64,000 nucleotides of DNA from JAKAGZ01 sp963783855 (GCA_963783855.1 CAWAPE010000005.1:496001-560000), one strand, 5' to 3'. Counted from the stretch's first letter, positions 18,326 to 27,238 are shown. The notes: generated by a model from the letters alone, not told the origin. A program made the numbers and translations.

Positions 18326-18340
18326 TGTCCCGGTGGGACA
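18326..18340. promoter_or_regulatory. Candidate enhancer site for the NtrC-type activator
   Basis: TGTCCC-GGT-GGGACA, a perfect palindrome, lies about 170 bases upstream of the predicted sigma-54 start at ~18155. That is within the usual range for enhancer-binding proteins, and TGTC...GACA half sites are frequent in this regulator family. The rest of the 18152-18499 gap holds no gene. Only one copy was noticed. Confidence 0.45.
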
Positions 18341-18499
18341 TTGATTGGACTTCCAAACTGCTAACTTTTTCATCAATTTTACATAGTAAATACACCAAAA
18401 TTTCCATAATTTTGCTATATAAGTTTCATAAAACTTTAATTTAGAATTTATTGGTTGGGGAAGCCTGCATGCATAACTTCAGAATAAATACCATACAAT

Positions 18500-19969
18500 A
18501 TGTTTAACACAATTAGAAGCAAGTTTATTTTTATTGCGGTTGCAATAATTATTGCAGGCGTAACAATAAGCAATATACTGATCATCAGACAGTTAAGGGA
18601 AAACTTCCAAAATCAGACAGAATTAATGCTGGAAACAACACTTGATGTTATGCATAACGGACTCTATAACGAGATGATGACAGGCAAGAAAAAAAACATA
18701 CAACTTGTTGTGGATAACTTAGCTAAGAACGACAGGATAGACCATATAAGAATAATTAATAAGAAAGGAATTATAAAATACGCATCAAGAAAAAGTGAAA
18801 TCAACAAACTGGCAAAAGATTTTTTGCTTGGCAATAGAAATATTCCTGATATTAATACTAGGACAATTACTCCAACTCCTGATGATGAGAGATACTCTGC
18901 TACTGAGCCCATTTTTAATGAGACTAAATGCTTGCCATGCCATAAAGGAGTTAATATAATTGCATATCTAGATGTTGAAACAAACCTTCAGGGATCTAAT
19001 GAAAAATTTTATTCAGGCGCACTTAGTTTTATTATAATTTCCGGTATAGTTGTAATTCTTTTGGCATTTTCTCTCTATTTACTTTTTGACAGATTAATTA
19101 ATAAGCCCCTTTTAAAATTTATAGGCGCACTTAACAATGTGAAAGAGGGTGATTTAAAAGTTCAGCTACCCGCAAACCATAAAAATGAATTTGGGATATT
19201 GCATGCTAATTTTAACAATATGGTTCGCAAGCTAAAAAGCTCCAAAGAAAAAATAGAAGAACTTCACACTGAACAATTACAACGTACCGACAGACTGGTT
19301 ACATTAGGAGAACTTACTGCCGAAATGGCGCACGAAATAAACAATCACAGTGCAATTATTATGGCTCGTGCAGATTATCTTCAATTAGAATCCAACAGAA
19401 ATCAGGACCTTGGAAAATACGAAGAAGATCTATCAGCAATTTTGCACCAGACAGATGTTGTTTCAAAAATCACCGGGAATATACTTAAACATAGCAAAAA
19501 CCAGCCGAAGCTTAAACAAAAATTAAATCTTGCAGAAATTGTTGATGAATGTCTCTACATTTTGAAGCCGGTAATTATCAAACATAAAGTTGATATTAAA
19601 AAAACTTATAAAACTACAAATGCCATTATTACCGGCGATCAATTGGATATTGAACAAGTTATAATGAACCTTGTAAATAATGCCATTGATTCCATTGAAA
19701 GTGGAGGTTTAATAAACATTGGTCTGGATCAAAATTCAGAAGGAAAAATTATTTTAAGTTTAACGGACAATGGAAGTGGAATTGAAGATTCAGTAATTGA
19801 TCAGATATTCCTTCCATTTTTTACAACAAAAGAGCCCGGGAAAGGGACAGGTTTGGGACTATATATAATAAAAAATATTTGCGATAAACATTCAGCAAAA
19901 ATTAGCTGCAAAAGCAAAACGGGTATTGGAACAACATTTACAATCGAATTTGAAAAGGTTTATAAATGA
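18500..19969 (+). CDS. Sensor histidine kinase with periplasmic c-type heme site
   Basis: 489 residues. Membrane helix 1 (about residues 6-28), a ~145-residue extracytoplasmic sensor, helix 2 (about 174-196), HAMP linker, HisKA with H-box GELTAEMAHEINNHSAII, and a HATPase domain (N-box VIMNLVNNAIDSIE, DNGSGIED, GKGTGLGLYIIK). The sensor has a PAS/Cache-like strand pattern (IDHIRIINKKGIIKYAS) and ends with CLPCH at residues 144-148, a covalent heme site. Sensors of this type in metal- and sulfate-reducing bacteria respond to redox state or small gases. The 4-base ATGA overlap with the next gene ties it to the sigma-54 activator as its cognate regulator. Confidence 0.88.
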   Translation: MFNTIRSKFIFIAVAIIIAGVTISNILIIRQLRENFQNQTELMLETTLDVMHNGLYNEMMTGKKKNIQLVVDNLAKNDRIDHIRIINKKGIIKYASRKSEINKLAKDFLLGNRNIPDINTRTITPTPDDERYSATEPIFNETKCLPCHKGVNIIAYLDVETNLQGSNEKFYSGALSFIIISGIVVILLAFSLYLLFDRLINKPLLKFIGALNNVKEGDLKVQLPANHKNEFGILHANFNNMVRKLKSSKEKIEELHTEQLQRTDRLVTLGELTAEMAHEINNHSAIIMARADYLQLESNRNQDLGKYEEDLSAILHQTDVVSKITGNILKHSKNQPKLKQKLNLAEIVDECLYILKPVIIKHKVDIKKTYKTTNAIITGDQLDIEQVIMNLVNNAIDSIESGGLINIGLDQNSEGKIILSLTDNGSGIEDSVIDQIFLPFFTTKEPGKGTGLGLYIIKNICDKHSAKISCKSKTGIGTTFTIEFEKVYK

Positions 19970-21330
19970 AAAAAGTATTAGTAATTGATGATGAACAGGA
20001 GATGTTAGAGAGTTTACAAAAGATTCTTTCTTATAGAGAAGATTTTGAGGTTACGACATTACAGGATTCCGAGAAAGCAAAAAATCTGCTTACTCAGGAA
20101 AGATTTGATATAATTATTACCGACCTAAAGATGAGAAATGTTACAGGCATAGACATCTTAAAAACAGCATTAAACAATTGCCCTTCTTCAATAGTAATAA
20201 TGATTTCTGGTTATGGAACGATAGAAGCAAGTGTTGAAGCTATGAAAAATGGTGCTTTTGATTTTATAGAAAAACCGTTCACATCAAAAACATTATTCGA
20301 ATGTATAGACCGTGCACTTGAGGGAAATGCTTTAGAAGAAATTCCTGCCGATGATGAATTTTCCAAAAATTTTGGTTTTATATACAGAAGCAAACAGATC
20401 GCCAATGTAATCCAGCTGATTAAAAAAGTTGCCCCCGGTAGCCTGAATATTATGGTTACAGGAGAAAGTGGAACAGGCAAAGAATTAATTGCAAGGGCAA
20501 TTCATACAATGAGCAAAAGGAAAGATAATCCTTTTGTTCCGATAAACTGTGGAGCATTACCAGAACATCTTTTTGAAAGTGAGTTGTTTGGACATGAACG
20601 CGGCGCTTTTACTGGTGCTGTAAAAACAAAGCCGGGTTTGCTTGAATTCGCAAATCACGGAACATTTTTCTTTGATGAAATTGGCGATCTTAGTCATACA
20701 CTGCAGGTAAAGTTATTGCGAATGCTTGAGGAAAGAAAAATAAGACGCGTTGGCGGACAAAATGAAATTGATATTGATGTAAGAATAATTGCGGCAACCA
20801 ATAAAAATCTTGAACGAGACGTAGCAGAAAGGAAATTCCGTGAAGATCTATATTACAGGCTCAATACAATCCAGATTGAAGTGCCCCCACTAAGAGAACG
20901 AACTGACGATATAATTCCACTTGCAAATCATTTTATGTCGAATCTGTGTTCAAATGATGATAGTTTAATGAGACGTTTTTCTACTGAGGCAGAGGAAGTA
21001 CTCAGGTCATATTCCTGGCCCGGCAATGTTAGAGAGTTACAAAACATTATCGGCCGTACATATTTTATGAGTTCATCACAAATCATTAAAAAAGATGATT
21101 TACCGTTAAATTTTAAATCTAATGATAAAAGAATGCCCGATGAATTTATTTCATTGGAATATAAAGATGCTAAAGACAAAGTTATTGAAAAATTTGAACT
21201 GGAATACCTGACGCATCATTTGAAAATAAACGAGGGGAATATCACAAAAACGGCTGAAATGTGCGGACTTGACAGAAGAAGCATTCACAGACTGATAAAT
21301 AAATACAATATTATTTACCAGGAAGATTAA
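19966..21330 (+). CDS. Sigma-54-dependent response regulator, NtrC family
   Basis: 454 residues in the order receiver (1-120), AAA+ domain (about 140-380) and Fis-type helix-turn-helix (about 405-450). The receiver has VIDDEQ, IIITDLKM (phospho-Asp), MISGYG and EKPF. The AAA+ domain has Walker A GESGTGKE, the sigma-54 contact loop GAFTGA, Walker B FFDEIGDL and arginine finger REDLYYRL. The DNA-binding end is GNITKTAEMCGLDRRSIHRL. Phosphorylated by the upstream heme kinase, it would open sigma-54 promoters. The one good RpoN promoter in view lies upstream of the divergent receiver gene, with a palindrome that could be its binding site. Confidence 0.93.
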   Translation: MKKVLVIDDEQEMLESLQKILSYREDFEVTTLQDSEKAKNLLTQERFDIIITDLKMRNVTGIDILKTALNNCPSSIVIMISGYGTIEASVEAMKNGAFDFIEKPFTSKTLFECIDRALEGNALEEIPADDEFSKNFGFIYRSKQIANVIQLIKKVAPGSLNIMVTGESGTGKELIARAIHTMSKRKDNPFVPINCGALPEHLFESELFGHERGAFTGAVKTKPGLLEFANHGTFFFDEIGDLSHTLQVKLLRMLEERKIRRVGGQNEIDIDVRIIAATNKNLERDVAERKFREDLYYRLNTIQIEVPPLRERTDDIIPLANHFMSNLCSNDDSLMRRFSTEAEEVLRSYSWPGNVRELQNIIGRTYFMSSSQIIKKDDLPLNFKSNDKRMPDEFISLEYKDAKDKVIEKFELEYLTHHLKINEGNITKTAEMCGLDRRSIHRLINKYNIIYQED

Positions 21331-21488
21331 AAATAATTACTCCGCTCAATTTTCCTTCCGAACTACTTTTAGTATCCCCTTTCCTCTCTTAATTCTATTT
21401 AAAATTGGATAGTCTATCAGGAAATCTTTAATTTATTTATTAATAATATTTAAAATTGCAGTTGAATAAAAAAGAATGAGGTCAGAAT

Positions 21489-22883
21489 ATGTTTTCAGCA
21501 AAAACCTATGTTAACAGAAGAGCCGGTTTAAGAAAAAAAGTCGGATCCGGATTTATTTTATTTCTTGGTAACGAAGAAAGCCCTATGAATTATACAGATA
21601 ATCAATATGCTTTCAGGCAGGACAGTTCATTCCTTTACTACTTTGGAATTGATCAACCTGGACTGGCAGCTGCGATTGATGTTGATGAAAACAAGGAATA
21701 TGTTTTTGGAAATGATCTTACAATAGATGATATAGTCTGGATGGGACCGCAACCTACAATTGCACAAAGAGCAAGAAAAGTTGGAGCTAAAAACTCCGCG
21801 AGTCTTCAGCAAATGGAAACAATCCTGAAAAAAGTAATTGCCCAGGGAAGAACTGTACATTATCTCCCCCAATACAGAGCCGACAACATTTTAAAAATTG
21901 AACATCTCCTTGGTATTCACCCTAAAAGAATGAAAGAATATTCTTCTGAAAAACTAATAATGGCAGTAGCATCCCAAAGGGTAAAAAAATCAGCTGAAGA
22001 ATTAAAAGAAATTGAAGCGGCTGTGGCCGTTGCTTATGAAATGCAAACAACGGCAATGAGACTTTCAAAACCCGGAATGAGTGAAAGAATGATTGCCGGA
22101 ATAATAGAAGGTATTGCTGTATCCCACGGCGGAAGACTCTCCTTCCCTGCTATATTATCTGTTAATGGCCAAACTTTGCATAACCATTATCAGGGCAATA
22201 AAATGAAAGCAGGTGACATTGTAGTTAATGATTCCGGAGCAGAAACCGCAATGCATTACGCAAGCGATATAACCAGAACATTCCCTGTAAGCGGAAAGTT
22301 TACAGCGTTACAAAAAGATATTTACCAGACTGTTCTTGATATGCAAATGACCGCTATTAAAGCCATAAAACCTGGTATAAAATATAAATCAGTTCATCTG
22401 AAAGCAGCAAAACTTCTTGTAGAAAGATTTAAAGACATGGGATTTATGAAAGGCAATACTGATGACGCTGTAAAAAATGGAGCGCATGCATTATTTTTCC
22501 CACATGGACTTGGCCACCTGATGGGTCTTGATGTTCATGACATGGAAAATCTTGGTGAAGGATATACAGGCTATAATGAAAAGACAAAAAGAAGTAGCCA
22601 GTTTGGGCTTGCTTATTTAAGATTCGGTAAAGAAATGGAACCCGGAGTTGTGCTAACTGTTGAGCCAGGCATTTATTTTATACCTGAACTCATAGATCTG
22701 TGGAAGAAAGACAGTAAGTTTAAGGGATACATTAATTATGAAAAAGTTTTGAAACATAAAGATTTCCATGGTATTAGAATAGAAGATGATGTGGTTGTAA
22801 CTCAAAAAGGTTACAAAGTTCTTGGTAAACCAATTCCTAAAACTGTTGAAGAAGTTGAAGAATTAGCATCAATGAGAGATTAG
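21489..22883 (+). CDS. Xaa-Pro aminopeptidase (M24B, aminopeptidase P family)
   Basis: 464 residues. The N-terminal AMP_N domain (SFLYYFGIDQPGLAAAID) is followed by a pita-bread metallopeptidase domain. The dinuclear metal ligands are visible: D248 (VNDSGAE), D260 (ASDITRTF), His in HGLGHLMGLDVHD, Glu in TVEPGIYF and Glu in GIRIEDDV. It removes the N-terminal residue from peptides with proline, or often hydroxyproline, in second place, in the cytosol. GAGG lies 7 bases before the ATG. It heads a run of five plus-strand genes with gaps of 60, 12, 35 and 0 bases, most likely one operon for imino-acid peptide breakdown. Confidence 0.92.
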   Translation: MFSAKTYVNRRAGLRKKVGSGFILFLGNEESPMNYTDNQYAFRQDSSFLYYFGIDQPGLAAAIDVDENKEYVFGNDLTIDDIVWMGPQPTIAQRARKVGAKNSASLQQMETILKKVIAQGRTVHYLPQYRADNILKIEHLLGIHPKRMKEYSSEKLIMAVASQRVKKSAEELKEIEAAVAVAYEMQTTAMRLSKPGMSERMIAGIIEGIAVSHGGRLSFPAILSVNGQTLHNHYQGNKMKAGDIVVNDSGAETAMHYASDITRTFPVSGKFTALQKDIYQTVLDMQMTAIKAIKPGIKYKSVHLKAAKLLVERFKDMGFMKGNTDDAVKNGAHALFFPHGLGHLMGLDVHDMENLGEGYTGYNEKTKRSSQFGLAYLRFGKEMEPGVVLTVEPGIYFIPELIDLWKKDSKFKGYINYEKVLKHKDFHGIRIEDDVVVTQKGYKVLGKPIPKTVEEVEELASMRD

Positions 22884-22943
22884 GTAAATTCAGAAAATTT
22901 CTTAAGTTAAATCCCTGTTTTATTCCATTTTAGGAGAATCTAG

Positions 22944-23876
22944 ATGGGTCTAATGAGAAGCGTCCTGCTTTGGACTTCTGAAAATCAAACGCTCAAAGAA
23001 AAAGTTCCTCAGATGAAATTTGTTCAAAAGGCTTTAAAGAAATTTATGCCGGGTGAACAGATTGAAGATGCAATTAATGCGACTAAGAATTTTCGACAGA
23101 ATAATATCCCGGCAATATTTACTCGTCTTGGTGAAAATGTCAAGAATATTTCTGATGCCGAAGAGGTTAAAAATCATTACCTGGCTTTAATCGATAAGGT
23201 AGCTAGTGAAAAATTAGATGTAGAAATTTCTTTAAAATTAACACAACTGGGATTCGACCTTTCAGAAGAAAAAACTTTTGAAAATCTTAAAGAGATTGCA
23301 AAAAAAGCAAAGCGCAAATTAAAAAATACTGTCTGGATTGACATGGAAGGCAGTGCCTACACAAAAAGGACAATCAATTTTTATATAAAATTAAAAAAAG
23401 AAATCGATAATGTTGGAATTTGCCTTCAGGCATATCTTTTTGAAACACACGAAGACCTGAACAGACTTATAAAGGTTAAACCTGCAATCAGATTAGTTAA
23501 GGGCGCTTATAAAGAATCTCCTGAAATTGCACTTAAGGACAAATTTCGTGTTGATGAGAACTATCTTGATCTTGCCCAAAAAATGATTACTGCTGCTAAA
23601 GAAGAAAGTATTAGAGCTGTTTTTGGCACACATGATTTAAAACTTGTAAAAGCAATTAATGATTATGCAAAAGCCATAGAACTTGAAAAAGGCAAATATG
23701 AATTTCATATGTTATATGGAATAAAATCCGGCGAACAACAGAAACTTGCTAAAGAAGGATTCAAAATCAGAGTGCTTATAAGTTACGGAACTGCATGGTA
23801 TCCATGGTATTTGAGAAGGCTTGCTGAAAGACCTGCAAATGTTACTTTTGTGCTAAAAAATATTTTTTCAAATTAG
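22944..23876 (+). CDS. Proline dehydrogenase-like FAD enzyme (possible hydroxyproline dehydrogenase)
   Basis: 310 residues, the length of single-domain bacterial proline dehydrogenases. The flavin barrel motifs are clear: EISLKLTQLG (catalytic-region Lys), WIDMEGSAYT, LQAYLF, RLVKGAY, THD and LRRLAERPAN, whose Arg pair (R291, R292) holds the substrate carboxylate. The enzyme oxidises proline to pyrroline-5-carboxylate and gives electrons to quinone. Two substrate-pocket tyrosines usual in the family appear replaced: leucine at 278 (Tyr540 of E. coli PutA) and tryptophan at 288 (Tyr552). This alignment was made from memory. Next to an HOG aldolase and AGT-like gene, the change may mark a 4-hydroxyproline enzyme. 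No pyrroline-5-carboxylate dehydrogenase is in the window. Confidence 0.85.
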   Translation: MGLMRSVLLWTSENQTLKEKVPQMKFVQKALKKFMPGEQIEDAINATKNFRQNNIPAIFTRLGENVKNISDAEEVKNHYLALIDKVASEKLDVEISLKLTQLGFDLSEEKTFENLKEIAKKAKRKLKNTVWIDMEGSAYTKRTINFYIKLKKEIDNVGICLQAYLFETHEDLNRLIKVKPAIRLVKGAYKESPEIALKDKFRVDENYLDLAQKMITAAKEESIRAVFGTHDLKLVKAINDYAKAIELEKGKYEFHMLYGIKSGEQQKLAKEGFKIRVLISYGTAWYPWYLRRLAERPANVTFVLKNIFSN

Positions 23877-23888
23877 ATAGCCTATTAT

Positions 23889-24767
23889 ATGCTTAAAGGT
23901 ATTTTCCCACCAATAACAACTCCATTTATGTATGATGAAGTTGCTTTCGACAAATTAAAATCAAACTTAGAAAAATGGAATAAAACTGAGCTGTCTGGTT
24001 ATGTGGTAATGGGCTCCAATGGAGAGAGCGTCTTTTTGACACGAGATGAAAAATTAAAAATAATTGAAGAAGTAAAAACTAATTCAGCAAATGGTAAAAC
24101 CATTATTGCAGGCACAGGATCTGATTCCATTAAGGAAACAATTTCTCTTACAAACGATGCAGCAAAATCCGGAGCTGATTTCGCATTGGTATTAACACCA
24201 TCCTTTTTTAAGGAAAAGATGAATGATAATTCCTTTATAAAATATTTCACCCAGGTCGCAGATAATTCTGAAATACCCATAATAATTTACAATGTACCTA
24301 AATACACAGGAGTGAATATTCAGGCATCAGCAGTATCAGTATTATCTCAGCACAAAAATATTGCGGGTTTAAAGAGTAGTTCCGAAAACATTGCTCACCT
24401 TTCAGAAATAATTTATAACTCTTCAAATGATTTTGAAGTCTTGGTTGGTACAGCCTCTGTTTTATACCCGGGACTCCTTGCAGGAGCAAATGGTGGAGTT
24501 CTTGCACTTGCAAATATTGCCCCTCAAAAATGTTTAGATATTTATAAACTATTCACAGAAAATAGAAATGAGGAAGCTTTACAGCTTCAGAACAAAATGA
24601 TTCCGGTTAACCGGGCTGTGACTGGTAAATATGGAGTAACCGGCCTGAAAGCAGCTATGGATTTACTCGGCTATTTTGGAGGAAATCCACGCACACCATT
24701 AAATGCATTGAATGAAATCGAATTAAATGACTTAAAAAATATATTGGTTAAAGCTGAATTGCTTTAA
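23889..24767 (+). CDS. 4-hydroxy-2-oxoglutarate aldolase (DapA superfamily)
   Basis: 292 residues, a class I aldolase barrel of the DHDPS/NAL superfamily. Expected residues: GSNGE phosphate-like loop (42-46), Tyr134 in YNVPKYTG, and Schiff-base Lys162 in GLKSSSEN. The C-terminal stretch NRAVTGKYGVTGLKAAMDLL and GYFGGNPRTPL follows mammalian mitochondrial HOGA1 closely (remembered alignment), more so than lysine-pathway DapA. HOGA splits 4-hydroxy-2-oxoglutarate to pyruvate and glyoxylate, the last step of hydroxyproline breakdown. Its place 12 bases after the proline-dehydrogenase-like gene and before an alanine-glyoxylate aminotransferase makes that role likely. A different 2-keto-3-deoxy acid aldolase remains possible. 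Confidence 0.8.
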   Translation: MLKGIFPPITTPFMYDEVAFDKLKSNLEKWNKTELSGYVVMGSNGESVFLTRDEKLKIIEEVKTNSANGKTIIAGTGSDSIKETISLTNDAAKSGADFALVLTPSFFKEKMNDNSFIKYFTQVADNSEIPIIIYNVPKYTGVNIQASAVSVLSQHKNIAGLKSSSENIAHLSEIIYNSSNDFEVLVGTASVLYPGLLAGANGGVLALANIAPQKCLDIYKLFTENRNEEALQLQNKMIPVNRAVTGKYGVTGLKAAMDLLGYFGGNPRTPLNALNEIELNDLKNILVKAELL

Positions 24768-24802
24768 GATTTTTACAAATTTATTTAATCTTTGGTTGAA
24801 TT

Positions 24803-25924
24803 ATGGCACTAAAATCATTTACAGCACCCAATAGAATTTTAATGGGTCCCGGCCCTTCAAATGTTCATCCAAGAGTTTTGGAAGCAATGTCAAAACCAAC
24901 AATCGGGCACCTGGATCCAAAGTTCATAAAATTAATGGATGAAATAAAAGACTTGCTGCGTTATGCCTTCCAAACTCAAAATGAACTTACTTTCCCGGTT
25001 TCAGGTCCCGGTAGCGTTGGAATGGAAACCTGCCTTGTAAATTTAGCAGAGCCGGGAATGAAAGTTATTGTATGCATAAATGGAGCATTTGGCGGACGAA
25101 TGAAAAGCATAGTAGAACGATGTGGAGCGACACCGATAGTTGTAGAGGCAGCCTGGGGCGAACCAATATCACCCGCTAAGCTTGAAGACACTTTACAAAA
25201 AAATAAAGATGCAAAATTGGTTACTTTTGTTCACGCTGAAACTTCCACAGGCGCACTTTCTGATGCTAAATTGCTTGTAGAAATTGCACATAAATATAAC
25301 TGCCTGACAATTGTTGACACTGTAACCTCATTAGGTGGAGTGCCTGTAAAGGTTGATGAATGGGAATTTGATGCGGTCTATTCAGGATCTCAAAAATGTT
25401 TGTCCTGCCCCCCCGGTTTATCTCCCGTTACATTTAGTAAATCAGCTTTAGATTTTATTAAATCAAGAAAATCTCAAGTTCAAAGCTGGTTTATGGATAT
25501 CAATCTGGTAACTAGTTATTGGGGCAGTTCTTCCAAAAGGTCTTATCATCACACAGCTCCCATAAATGCATTGTACGGATTACACGAAGCGCTGATACTA
25601 CTGCAGGAAGAAGGAATAGAAAATGCCTGGACAAGGCATCAGAAAAACAGCACTATTTTTATTGAAGGATTAAAAAATCTGGACCTCGAAGTTTTTGTCA
25701 AAGAGGGACATCGTTTGCCGGAGCTCGCCACTATAAGAATTCCTGATGGTGTTGATGATAATGAGGTTAGAAACAGATTACTAAATGAATTTAACATTGA
25801 AATTGGTGCTGGTCTTGGTGTTCTGGCAGGAAAAATCTGGAGAATCGGACTAATGGGATATACTTCAAACGTAAAAAATATTGACACCTGCCTTTCAGCT
25901 TTAAAACAAATATTAGAGAAATAG
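24803..25924 (+). CDS. Alanine-glyoxylate / serine-pyruvate aminotransferase (class V, PLP)
   Basis: 373 residues, class V fold. MGPGPSNVHPRVLEA opens the protein as in AGXT enzymes. VHAETSTG and DTVTSLGG line the PLP site, and YSGSQKCLSCPPG holds the Schiff-base Lys198. SYHHTAPINALYGLHEAL and GAGLGVLAGKIWRIGLMG complete the signature. It would move an amino group from alanine or serine to glyoxylate, making glycine. In this operon it directly follows the aldolase that would make glyoxylate, so removal of this toxic product is the likely job. It also abuts the S37 peptidase gene with no gap. Confidence 0.88.
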   Translation: MALKSFTAPNRILMGPGPSNVHPRVLEAMSKPTIGHLDPKFIKLMDEIKDLLRYAFQTQNELTFPVSGPGSVGMETCLVNLAEPGMKVIVCINGAFGGRMKSIVERCGATPIVVEAAWGEPISPAKLEDTLQKNKDAKLVTFVHAETSTGALSDAKLLVEIAHKYNCLTIVDTVTSLGGVPVKVDEWEFDAVYSGSQKCLSCPPGLSPVTFSKSALDFIKSRKSQVQSWFMDINLVTSYWGSSSKRSYHHTAPINALYGLHEALILLQEEGIENAWTRHQKNSTIFIEGLKNLDLEVFVKEGHRLPELATIRIPDGVDDNEVRNRLLNEFNIEIGAGLGVLAGKIWRIGLMGYTSNVKNIDTCLSALKQILEK

Positions 25925-27238
25925 ATGCAAAGATTTACAAAATTAAACCTTTATGTACTAATAATATTTTATTGTTTTAGTTTATTACAAACAGCTCAGG
26001 CCACTGGCAAGAAAACATTTGAAGAAAGAATAAAATCACTTCCTGATGTAGAGAGTGTAAGGCCTATAAAACACAATAATGAATTCAGTTATGCCTACGA
26101 GATAAAAATCAGGCAACATCTGGATCATAACAATCCGAATAGTGAAATATTTTTACAAAAGGTTTATTTATATGATAGAAGCCAGTTTGCTCCAATGGTT
26201 ATTTCCACTGAAGGATACTCAGCCAGAGAATATATTACCGAGCCAACAAAATTACTAAAAGCAAACCAGATTATTGTTGAAAACAGGTTTTTCGTAGATT
26301 CAAAACCTAAGACTATGGATTGGAAATTTTTGACATCTGAACAATGTGCGAAAGACCTTCATCATATCACAACAATTTTTAAAAATATTTATCATGGTAA
26401 ATGGATTAGTACCGGAATTAGCAAAGGGGGACAAACCTGCTTGTTTTACCGTTATTATTTTCCGAATGATGTAAATGCAACAATTGCTTATGTAGCCCCT
26501 ATTAATCTGGCACAGGAAAATCCGGTGATAAATAGATTTATTTCTTCGGAAGTTGGTACAAAAGAATGCCGTGATAAGATAACTCAGTTCCAAATTGAAT
26601 TATTAAAAAACAGGAAAAAAATTATTCCTATGGTAAAAAAAGTAGCTGAAGAGAAAAGCTACAAATTTTCTATTGGATTAGAATCTGCTTTTGAATTCGC
26701 AGTTCTTGAATATCCATTTTCATTTTGGCAATGGGGACAAAGTAATTGTGATCAAATCCCGGGTAAAGAAGCAAATCCTAAACAACTTTTTGACGAATTG
26801 AACAAAGTTTCAGGATTCAGTTTGTTTAGTGATAAGGAAGCAAAATACCTTGGGCCTCTTTTCTACCAGTCATTTACTGAACTTGGATACTATAATTTTG
26901 ATTATAATTCTAAAGAAGTGCTGAATCTTCTAGAAACTGACCCTAAAGCGTCTTATAAAGTATTTCTTCCCCATAACATTCCTGTAGTTTATAATCCTGA
27001 TGTACTAAAGAATATTTATAACTGGCTTCAGGAAAATGGCAGGAATATAATTTATATAAACGGCGGCAATGACCCCTGGTCAGGCGGAGCCGGTATGAGA
27101 TTAAAGGGCAATACAAATTCGTTTGATGTATTAAAAGAGAAAGGAACACATGCCACAAGGATAAAAGATTTGTCAGAAAGTTATAAAGCGAAAGTATATA
27201 CTAACTTAAGTGATTGGCTGGGAATAATTATTAATTGA
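25925..27238 (+). CDS. S37 family serine peptidase (prolyl tri/tetrapeptidyl aminopeptidase-like)
   Basis: 437 residues with an N-terminal signal or anchor (about 1-26, ending AQA). The nucleophile lies in STGISKGGQT (Ser166), followed by FYRYYFPNDVNATIAYVAP, the pattern of S37 peptidases such as Streptomyces tripeptidyl aminopeptidases. Asp and His are probably in NGGNDPWSGG and KGTHATR. S37 enzymes trim tri- or tetrapeptides from N-termini, often after proline. The start codon touches the stop of the aminotransferase gene, so it belongs to the operon. It would supply proline-rich peptides from outside the cytosol. Its end overlaps the convergent kinase gene by 8 bases. Confidence 0.8.
   Translation: MQRFTKLNLYVLIIFYCFSLLQTAQATGKKTFEERIKSLPDVESVRPIKHNNEFSYAYEIKIRQHLDHNNPNSEIFLQKVYLYDRSQFAPMVISTEGYSAREYITEPTKLLKANQIIVENRFFVDSKPKTMDWKFLTSEQCAKDLHHITTIFKNIYHGKWISTGISKGGQTCLFYRYYFPNDVNATIAYVAPINLAQENPVINRFISSEVGTKECRDKITQFQIELLKNRKKIIPMVKKVAEEKSYKFSIGLESAFEFAVLEYPFSFWQWGQSNCDQIPGKEANPKQLFDELNKVSGFSLFSDKEAKYLGPLFYQSFTELGYYNFDYNSKEVLNLLETDPKASYKVFLPHNIPVVYNPDVLKNIYNWLQENGRNIIYINGGNDPWSGGAGMRLKGNTNSFDVLKEKGTHATRIKDLSESYKAKVYTNLSDWLGIIIN

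Noticed and set aside
18225..18407. 60-codon minus-strand frame in the regulatory gap
   Set aside because: No family, no ribosome site, and it covers the candidate enhancer palindrome. It looks like chance.
18457..18472. Second RpoN promoter facing the heme kinase gene
   Set aside because: GG-N10-GC spacing can be forced (GGGG...CATGC), but neither the TGGCAC nor the TTGC box is present.
23889..24767. Lysine-pathway DapA
   Set aside because: The superfamily fits, but the C-terminal half follows HOGA1 rather than DapA, and the neighbours are imino-acid and glyoxylate genes with no lysine gene nearby.
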